The translations under genes were made by a program, and so were the position numbers. From positions 90,807,344 to 90,871,343 of the forward strand of contig NC_080073.1 of the NCBI RefSeq assembly GCF_949987535.1: a stretch of DNA of 64,000 bases, written 5' to 3'. Below the pieces are notes generated by a model. That model worked only from the letters and a program-made list of their open reading frames with translations. It searched no databases and was not told where the DNA came from. Shown one piece after another: positions 56,311-64,000 of this stretch. This stretch comes from Balaenoptera acutorostrata. Taxonomy: Eukaryota; Chordata; Mammalia; Artiodactyla; Balaenopteridae. The stretch's first letter is position 1, and each line of letters opens with the position of its first letter.

Positions 56311-57585
56311 CAAGGTAATAGTTACATATAGTAGAACTAATCTTTCCGCATCATTAACATCATTACTATATTCATTTTACGTACATTTCTAAACTATGAA
56401 ATACAGTTTTATTTTCTTTTAAACACTTTTAATCTCCAAACTTGAAAAGAACAGGTATTTTTACAAATTAAGCAGAGTTAGTTTTAAATGTACCTAATGC
56501 ACTACTTAATGAATGTACTTAAATGTAGTCTATTTACTGACACACATATTAAAATACTTTCTCCTAGTATATTAAGGTACCTAGAACCTAAAATTACTGC
56601 TTGGGTCTGATCTTCAGCATTCTGTTGTTTTTATAAGGTATCTAATCTTTTGAAACAGCGACGCCAATGAAACTGAAAACCTGTGAAATGTGTCAGTGCC
56701 ACCATTCAAGAACATTATGATTGCAATTCCACTAAGGGCCTCTCTCAAAATGATCCCAACTGATGAAATGACCCCAGTTACCATAATAAACTAAACTGCA
56801 CTATAGCAACCAATGCATTTGCAATATCAAGTATTTGAGTACAACATCTTCCCAGAGGGGCAGCATGCTATAGTGCAAAGTACAATGGCCCCGTCCATCA
56901 GGAAACCTCTATTTTATCACTCTCCTTCAGACTTGCAGTGTAACCTCTCTGTGCTTCAGTAAAACAGGGACAAAAAGCACCAGCAGCTGTAATCCACTAA
57001 GCAAACTAGGGATGAACTGAAAAGCTACACGTAAAAGTACGAAGAACATCATTTGACACCCACTTCTTAGACAATTTTATTAATATAAGGGCCCACAAAA
57101 GAGCATAATGTCTGAATTATATTTATAATCACACCTGTATTCATCACAAAAAATCAGTATGACAAATAAGAATGAAAATAAAACAAGGAATAAAATCGGT
57201 GATGTGCAAAGGTTCTATTTTATGGTTTTTGGTAGTAGAACATAATAAATACTAGGCAGCACATAAAATAAAATTTTCTTTGCTTAGGGATGGCAATTTG
57301 GCTTCCTGAAGTCCATATTTAAGAATACTTAGCAATATAGTGGCTGAATATGTGATCAGATGTCAAGAGTGAGCTGACACCCAATCTGAGAAATATCTTG
57401 CCCTACCTAAAATACACTGGTCCAAGGGTCCATTTATTTTTCCTTTTATATAAATTATTCTGAACAAGCCAGCCTCTTTTAAGCAGCAACTTATATTTTA
57501 TCAAATTCTATATTTTAGTGAAGAAAAATATGTTTTTGCTTCATAACCTGCTATCAAGTCATACTTACAAATCACAAATTGCTTC
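56311..57585. other. Unassigned AT-rich sequence
   Basis: No gene or repeat recognised in about 1.3 kb. Confidence 0.5.
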
Positions 57586-57589
57586 TTGT

Positions 57590-57710
57590 AAATGTTCCAG
57601 GATTCACTACCAAAAATGTAAACTGTAAACAGCATTTCACTATCACAAATCCTCCACTTAATAGGTACTTGACAAATGTTTGTTAAATAAACAAATAATA
57701 GTAATAACAA
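57590..57710 (+). repeat. L2 3' end-like fragment
   Basis: 'aggtacttgacaaatgtttgttaaataaac' type sequence (57664-57692) is the L2/MIR-like terminus. The upstream part is too diverged for firm assignment. Confidence 0.55.
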
Positions 57711-58575
57711 TTAAGATTAAACCCAACACTAACCTTGGCTAAAGTGCTACAGAAAACCTCATTCTCTTGTATTTACGCATAAGTAAGTTATTTTAAACAG
57801 CATCATTTTAAATCAAGAACTAGTCATCAAAAAGCAAAATGTCAGTCAATCAGAGCAAACAAATTTACAGATTTTTGAAATTCATAGGGAGAGGTATATT
57901 TTCATGCCACTGAAATATTTATGAATTTATACAAAGCATATACTATTTGAAAATTTAGTTGCAGAAATAATACTGCTGGAAACATTCAAATGCTGGGCTA
58001 ATACAGTTAGAGGAATTATTTTTAAAACCTTTATTCAATTATTCTCCACTTAACATAGTGCCAAGCTTCTCTTACCCCCCTCCCTTTTTACTAAAACTAA
58101 TTACACAGTGAATTATATCTCCAAGTCAGTACAACTGTAAATGAAGGTCAGACCATTGCATATAAATTATTTCTAATCTAAAAAATAAAGCACAGATGTA
58201 GCCAGAGTGAACAAATATAGATATAAAAACAGAAATGAATTCACTTGTATATAATACGTAGCAACCCCATTTTTCAAAGAAAACAGATATTATCTTTTTA
58301 AATCCAGTTTTCTTCAACATTTCCTATGCAGAACATTCACTTTGTTTCAAATATTATCTAGTTGGCCATTATTTGCTTATATGATATAGTACGGGTGTAC
58401 ATTAATATTCACAAAAAGAAACAGTCTGAACTGTGCCCAATCCACGTAATCCTCCCTAAATTACCTTCCATCTGTGAACAATCCATGTCTCTCTCATTAG
58501 CAGTCAAGGATACTGGCTGACTACTCCTTCAGACTCCAGGATCCACAGCCAGATAGTGAGAAGGTTCATAGGTTC
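57711..58575. other. Unassigned AT-rich sequence
   Basis: No gene or repeat recognised. Confidence 0.5.
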
Positions 58576-58585
58576 AAAGGTTCTG

Positions 58586-58931
58586 GGGCTTCCCTGGTGG
58601 CGCAGTGGTTGAGAATCTGCCTGCTAATGTAGGGGACACGGGTTCGAGCCCTGGTCTGGGAAGATCCCACATGCCACGGAGCAGCTGGGCCCGTGAGCCA
58701 CAATTGCTGAGCCTGCGCGTCTGGAGCCTGTGCCCCGCGACGGGAGGGGCCGCGATAGAGAAAGGCCCGCGCACCGCGATGAAGAGCGGTCCCCGCACCG
58801 CGATGAAGAGTGGCCCCCGCTTGCCGCAACTGGAGAAAGCCCTCGCACGAACCGAAGACCCAACACAGCCAAAAATAAATAAATAAATAAATAAATAAAT
58901 AAGAAAATCCTTTAAAAAAAAAAAAAAAAAA
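58586..58931 (+). mobile_element. GC-rich CHR-type SINE with perfect TSD
   Basis: It starts 'gggcttccctggtggcgcag' with an intact A box (58598-58608) and B box (ggttcgagccc, 58641-58651). The body is CpG-rich ('ccccgcgacgggaggggccg'), followed by an (AAAT)n run and a long A-run. The 10-bp duplication aaaggttctg lies at 58576-58585 and 58932-58941. Many surviving CpGs suggest a recent insertion. A 24-bp internal tandem duplication lies at 58771-58794 / 58795-58818. Minus frames of up to 176 codons are SINE artefacts. Confidence 0.95.
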
Positions 58932-58941
58932 AAAGGTTCTG

Positions 58942-59290
58942 AGAACATTTACTACTTCTAGTAGGTAAGACGAAAGGCGAAGTTTCCAGTCTACAGTTAT
59001 GAGAATCATAAGGGCATGTATCAAAAAACATTTACTGAACATTAATTGTGATATCAAGATAAGTAAGACCCAAGCAGTCCTTATCACAGAGATCACAGAG
59101 GAGGTCGAGAATATAAATATTTAAACAAGTCACTTTAACTACACCTGGTAAGCACTATCACAGACGTATGAAGAAAAAGTTCTGTGTGACTGAAGAACAA
59201 ATGATGAATGGTGAGAGATGACGGCTGAAGAGGAGATTTGAGACTAAAATATGAAAGGTCATGAGGACCAGCAGTACCAGTATCAACAGA
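58942..59290. other. Unassigned sequence
   Basis: No gene or repeat recognised. Confidence 0.5.
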
Positions 59291-59294
59291 GAAC

Positions 59295-59400
59295 TTAAAA
59301 CGCAAATTCTCAGGCCCCACTCAAGACCCACTAGAAACAAAATCTGCATGCTAACAAAATCTCCAGGTAATCTGTCTGCCCTTTAAAGTGTGAGCAGCAC
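59295..59400 (-). mobile_element. MER5-type fragment, minus strand
   Basis: 'aacgcaaattctcaggccccactcaagaccca' then 'caaaatctccaggtaatctg' resembles the inverted MER5 core. Confidence 0.65.
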
Positions 59401-59574
59401 ATCTACAGGCCAGTGTTTCTTCTTAAAAACAGCCAGGCATGGGCATCTGAAAGCATGTGAATACACACAGAACAGAAAAATACAGAAAAGAAAAATAAAG
59501 AAAAATAAAATGGCAACAGCATTTTCTCTTTTCTGTTCCCCTTCCTCCTTCTTGCCCTCTTACTATATCGTTAA

Positions 59575-59810
59575 GAACAACAACAACAATAATAACAACC
59601 ATTTATTATTCTCAAAGTATCAGATTTAGCATTACATTATCTTGTTTAATATTCATGCTGATTATCTAATGAGTATGCTTTACTCCTATTTCTCAGACGA
59701 AAAACTAAGCCTGAGAGAGAATAAACAGTTTTCTTAAGGGCACAGAGCTAACAAACTATGGAAACAGAATTTAACCCTTTCTGTTCTTAACCAAAATGCC
59801 ATAGTAGCTA
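59575..59810 (-). repeat. MIR SINE, minus strand, with (AAC/AAT)n edge
   Basis: A short 'aacaacaacaacaataataac' tract runs into 'catttattattctcaaagta', 'tcctatttctcagacgaaaaactaagcctg' and 'gggcacagagctaacaaact', an inverted full-length MIR. Confidence 0.8.
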
Positions 59811-60104
59811 AGGCTTATCTGAATCACTGCTCTTATCACTCAGTGATATAATGGCTTACTAAATTGCAGACTATAAGCTACATGGCCCTGTGATTTTCAA
59901 CTCCCTCTATGCTTAACAATTCCTGGTGATATGCCAGTAATTGTTTAAACCATATCCTATTATTACCACCATATTTAGTTTAATGGAAAACAATCTTGAA
60001 TATATTTATTGAATATATACATACAATAATATTATACTGAATAAAAGGTACTGTAAATATAATAATGGCATTATGACATTTTAATACTAAAATATATTTT
60101 AAAA
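59811..60104. other. Unassigned AT-rich sequence
   Basis: No gene or repeat recognised. Confidence 0.5.
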
Positions 60105-60580
60105 GTATCTAACAAAATATACTTATTGCTGCAAAACACACTACACAGAAAGTTAGTGGCTTAAAACAATAATTTATTATTGCTCCTAATTCTGCAATGT
60201 GGATTAGGTTCAGCTGTGCAGGTTTTTTTTGGATCAATGTGATAGTGGGAACATTCAATATGACTTCTTCATTCACATCTGGAGTCTCAGTTAGAATATC
60301 TGTGGGCTGACTATGCATCTCTCTGTCCATATGATACTGCCAGTAGGGTAGCTCAACCTCCCTCAAGGTGGCTTAGGGCTCCAACATTCCATAAGAACAA
60401 GCCCCAGTATACAAGTGCTTATCAAACTCTGCTTGCATAATGCTTTCTAATGCTCCATTGGCCAAAGCAAGCCACATGACAAGCAGATAGTCAATGTGGA
60501 AGGGGTCTATCTACACGAAGCATGAATACTAGGAGGAGTGATTCAATGAGGGCCACGGAGTAGTAGTCTACCAGGATTTT
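60105..60580. repeat. Common ancient mammalian repeat, family not settled
   Basis: 'gctgcaaaacacactacaca', 'gttagtggcttaaaacaataatttattatt', 'gttcagctgtgcaggttttt' and 'ccattggccaaagcaagccacatgac' follow the order of a very common mammalian repeat. The end of the same family may lie at 33430-33560. An 85-codon minus frame inside it is an artefact. Confidence 0.65.
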
Positions 60581-61300
60581 TCAATAGTTTACCCACATGG
60601 TATTCAGAGAGAAGAAAACAGGAGTTGTTGATTCCCTGGGTTTGTTAAATCTTAGATTCTAAAATGTATTTATAAAATCTGTAAGTAATTATGAAACATA
60701 AAATCAACTAAGCTTAAATATTTCAAATACTATTTATGACAAAAGTGGGTTTTGTCCATTGCACACATAGCCTTTTATCCCTGAATCAAGTCCCGCACTC
60801 CGCAAGTGGCAAGCAATATGGCCCACTCTAATTAATTAGCTAGGATTTTCTCCTATTTATTCCCCACGTGCTTGGGTTTATTTTCTCTCTACTTTTCTGG
60901 TTTCAGACTCTGGTTTTGATTTCTGACTCAGATCTCTTTGTTTTGATGAATTCCTGGGCTACTTTTTTGAGTTCCACCATATTTCTGGGCTCTAATCATG
61001 CCGCATCAAATGCGCATGCACACACACACATTCTGTATCAGGCCTGACTCAGGAAACACTGCTACTATCCCCACACCCACCACTGAAGCCTGTCACTTCA
61101 CACCCACTGAGGAAGGTATTTAGAGAAATCAAATATGTATTTCCTAGTAAGATGAACATGTACAAGACCATTTACGTAGCTTACGTTGTTTATGCTGATA
61201 TTCTTGACCGTAAATGGTACGTTTCTTCTCCACTTCCATTCAATATTTTGATCAAATGACTCAGTATTTGGGAATCAAGAAGGTTCTCTAGACAAGTTTC
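60581..61300. other. Unassigned sequence
   Basis: No gene recognised. A short (CA)n lies at about 61017-61031 after 'atgcgcatgc'. Confidence 0.5.
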
Positions 61301-61304
61301 TAGA

Positions 61305-61478
61305 AGTGGTCCTCACAACACCTATACCTGGGTCATTTGGAGCGACTCATTTGAAAATGTAAATTCCCAGGTCTATGGCAGACCTACTGAATAGCAAATA
61401 TGGCCAGATACTTGCATTTTAAATACACATCCCAAAGGTCCAGTGGTTATTCTCAGAGACAGTAAAGTTTAAGAACCG
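61305..61478. mobile_element. MER5-type hAT-Charlie element (diverged)
   Basis: 'ttctagaagtggtcctcaca', 'aaaatgtaaattcccaggtc', 'cagacctactgaatagcaaa' and 'aaagtttaagaaccgctt' retain MER5 landmarks. Orientation is uncertain because the family is near-palindromic. Confidence 0.65.
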
Positions 61479-61850
61479 CTTCCATAGATGATTACTACCT
61501 CACCATCATTCACCTTCCTTAACTAAAATTCAACAAGTCAAAAAGATCTATGTGGAGTGTATGATCATCTAAGCCTTCATTCCTTCCCTTTTTCATTCAA
61601 TTCATTCTTTCATTAGATCTTTCTCATTCTGCCCCAATTATATTTTCACTGGTTAAATCCTCTTACCCTCAGGTTCTCACCCATACCAGAAATGAACTAA
61701 AGGGCATAGTATTTAAAAGTCAGCAGTCTAAATCAAACTTTTCTTTCTTATATTACAAATAACAAGAAATGTGTTGGAACTCACGAAGAGAAATAAAAAG
61801 TGTAACTGAGAGCAACAAATAAAAAGAAATACAGAAACTTATAACCTCTG
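61479..61850. other. Unassigned sequence
   Basis: No gene or repeat recognised. Confidence 0.5.
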
Positions 61851-61854
61851 CTGA

Positions 61855-62445
61855 GCAGCCAAGGTCCCACTAACAAACATTTTTTTCACGCAGAAAATTG
61901 TGCTTGCCGCACCTGACATTGTGCAAGTATGTTTACTGCAATTTAATATCCATACAAGCAGGAGAAGAAATTTAATAATTTTTCAGCTGGAATGAATTGA
62001 CAGCCAGTGTTAGAAAACTGCATACTCTGCAGAATCAATAAAAGCTGCTGGCATCACAAAGTAGTACTTTTGCCCAGAAAACATCTCACAAAGGTCAGGT
62101 TTACAAACCACCAGGTAGCAGTATCACTTTCACATCTTTCCAGGGCTATTAAAATTCTATTAAACAACCTTCCAAAACTAACTTGCAGCCTTTAAAGTTC
62201 ACCAAAATGATCCCAGAGACAGATCAGCCTCAGTTTAAACTCTGAAAGCAAACCCTTGGTTAACTTCTGTCCCCTTGTCACCAAAAATCGTTTGCAGAAT
62301 TCTGTTTCATAGAAGAAAAATATCAAAGCAAATATTTATTTATAACTAGAAACGCAGACCTACACGGATATACTCATTTGGTAAAATGACAGATACCCGT
62401 TAACTATCAGGAACTACTTTCCAAAAGTAAATTATTTCTCTGTTG
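61855..62445. promoter_or_regulatory. Repeat-free block, candidate conserved non-coding DNA
   Basis: About 600 bp without recognisable repeats. It contains runs such as 'ctgacattgtgcaagtatgt' (C/EBP-like) and 'gttaacttctgtccccttgt' in a balanced composition. A 62-codon plus frame (62007-62195) is not recognised. The regulatory role is speculation. Confidence 0.22.
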
Positions 62446-62654
62446 CAAATCTTGGAAAGCTGCCACCACCACAAATAATCTGGTATCATAAAATCAAGCC
62501 TGTGTTATAAGACACAGTACTCAATTGTGAAGGAAGAGCAGCTGAAACTAAGCAATATCTCTTGCCCACTTTAGAAATATAGCTTTTCCAGGCTTTATTT
62601 TCATTGCAGGTTCCAAGTCGCATATGGAATTTCATCGAGTATAATCAATTCAGG

Positions 62655-62715
62655 ATTAGCCACTCATTCAACATTTATTGAGCACCTACTAAACCCAAAT
62701 ACACACACACTGTCA
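62655..62715 (-). repeat. L2/MIR-type end fragment, minus strand
   Basis: 'cactcattcaacatttattgagcacctacta' (62661-62691) is the inverted L2 terminus. It is followed by a short (AC)n at 62700-62710. Confidence 0.75.
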
Positions 62716-64000
62716 CCCATGCCTGGCCCGATGCCCTCCTGGCTCAGTCCCCCAGTGACCCGAAACCCAGATGGAAGGAGAGCGGGAACATGTGTTGCCG
62801 AGGACGAAGAGCCTGCCTCTGAGCAGATGCTCGGCAAGAGTCTTTGTTAAGTACTTCAGGTTTCCTCCAAAGGGCACAAACTTCATTATTTGCTTATTTG
62901 ATCTCAAAAGCAGATGGATGTGCACTCAGTCAAAACAGAATACAGGCACCTTAGGACCCTGACAGAGAGCAAAGAACTCTGCTGCCCTGCTGAAACCAAA
63001 TGCCTGGCGGAAAGAATTGGGTTTCCAGTGGGAAATGGGCAGGCTATTTGTTCCTCTAAATCAGTGGTCTCCATATTTTAGAAAATCACTCTCCGAATCA
63101 CTTAAAAAATTTTTTAAATGCATCTCCAGGGAGATGTATTTATTAATGACACTAAAGCACTACTGTGCTAATATATTATATACAACATGAAACATACACC
63201 AAAAAACTTTTTAAGGAAGAGAAAATACAGATCCATACAAATTCTAGTATCTTCTTCCTGCTCTCTGACATATCATCTCACAAAACGACCTCGGGCATGC
63301 AGACCCTAAGCTAGCAGCCTCCACGGCAGGATTCCTTCGTGGTGCCCAAGGGCTATGGAAGTGGGGTCAGATCACTACAGTCCCAAATACTCAGAATGTA
63401 CTGTCTTAGCCTCCCAAGAAATCCTTCCAGAGTGTTATGCTTTACGGGGCACGGCTGCAAGTTTTAACAAGGAATGCCAAAACATACAACTTGAAGAAAC
63501 TCGGTAAGTGAGTCTGAGTGTTAAAGGGATGCTGTTGAGACCTCCTGCATCTCTCGGTACTCCCTATAAGAGCTCACGTGTGAACATTTTCTTTCAAATC
63601 TAATGCCAAGTTGGGTTGTTTTTATTCCTTATAGACTATAAGCTTTTAAGAGAAGCTCAGAGTCGAAACTGCCTATCTGACTATGGCCTACTTTCCCGTG
63701 TTCCAATGCCGCACCAAGTCTTGACTTTCCTCATATGTTTTCCCAAGGTCTCTTTATTTTATATGGTTTTCATACTTCCTTGCATACTTGCAGGTTGTTT
63801 TGTGGAACAAAATAGAGTAAAAAAGATAAAACTCACCAGTAACGGTGGGGGATGGATATAAAAACGTATTCCCAGAAGCTCCAAATTTTCCGTACTTCGG
63901 ATTACATGTACTCTGAACTACAAAAGCTTAGAGAATTATGAACAGATGTCATTTCGTAAAACAGCCTTGGGACTGCATCCTTGTTTCCCACAGCAGAGAT
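62716..64000. other. Unassigned sequence to window end
   Basis: No gene proven. 63063-63178 may contain a MER5-like piece ('tcagtggtctccatatttta'). The short frames here lack recognisable similarity. Confidence 0.45.

Noticed and set aside
4553..58931. tRNA genes suggested by ggttcgagccc B boxes
   Set aside because: All B boxes found sit in CHR SINEs with A-rich tails and target duplications. None folds into a complete cloverleaf with a mature tRNA 3' half.
58566..59096. 176-codon minus-strand frame and overlapping frames of 82-124 codons
   Set aside because: They lie in the CHR SINE and its A/T tail. GC-rich SINEs give long open frames in several phases.
60109..60366. 85-codon minus frame
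   Set aside because: Lies inside a common ancient repeat.
1..64000. CRISPR arrays, operons, phage or bacterial mobile elements
   Set aside because: The sequence is mammalian. The regular repeats present are microsatellites, and no spacer-repeat architecture was seen.

Overview
This window is nuclear DNA from a mammal, and almost certainly from a cetacean. The best evidence is seven copies of the tRNA-derived CHR-type SINE, recognised by its 'cttccctggtgg' head and pol III boxes, together with L1 elements of the artiodactyl/cetacean type. No BovB or Bov-A sequence, which would point to a ruminant, was seen. Ancient mammalian repeats (MIR, L2, MER5/Charlie, a Tigger-type MER2-like element, an MLT1-like MaLR LTR) fill much of the rest. 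There are no prokaryotic features, no operons and no CRISPR. No protein-coding gene could be named: the window reads as intergenic or as part of a very large intron.

Layout. 1-7.4 kb: AT-rich sequence with two truncated L1 3' ends in opposite orientations (2.1-2.6 kb plus, 5.6-6.0 kb minus), a short SINE and a MIR. 7.4-11.5 kb: a MER2-like transposon, then an old L1 split by a SINE, an inverted L1 scrap, an ancient retroelement end and a SINE with a greatly expanded internal repeat. 11.5-20.6 kb: L2, a near-perfect 23-bp hairpin, MIRs, an MLT1-like LTR, MER5, a small GC-rich island with a minus-strand splice donor at 15.2 kb, an L1 3' end and a minus-strand SINE. 20.6-29.9 kb: mostly unassigned sequence, with an L1 fragment at 25 kb and a 358-bp CAT/CAC triplet array at 26.2-26.6 kb. 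29.9-40.8 kb is a retroelement graveyard: a minus-strand old L1 broken open by a SINE and a plus-strand L1, then a nearly full-length (about 6.2 kb) plus-strand L1 with 5' UTR, ORF1, ORF2 and 3' end, dead from many stops and frameshifts and itself hit by a SINE. 40.8-64 kb: repeat density falls. It holds scattered MIR, L2 and MER5, one GC-rich SINE, several long repeat-poor blocks that may contain conserved non-coding elements, and two protein-like short open frames with splice-like ends at 54.3-55.1 kb.

How it fits together. The readable biology is a stratigraphy of retrotransposition. L1 ORF2 reverse transcriptase mobilises L1 itself and, in trans, the pol III SINEs. Perfect target-site duplications (9-14 bp) can be read directly around several SINEs. 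Nesting gives the relative order: MIR/L2/MER5/MLT1, then old L1M, then the 6-kb L1, then the SINE inside it. Repeat names rest on recognition from memory, so family-level names are firmer than subfamily names, and edges of old repeats are approximate. The most notable non-repeat signals are the 12.5-kb hairpin, the 15.2-kb GC-rich island, the two open frames near 54.3-55.1 kb and the composite triplet array.
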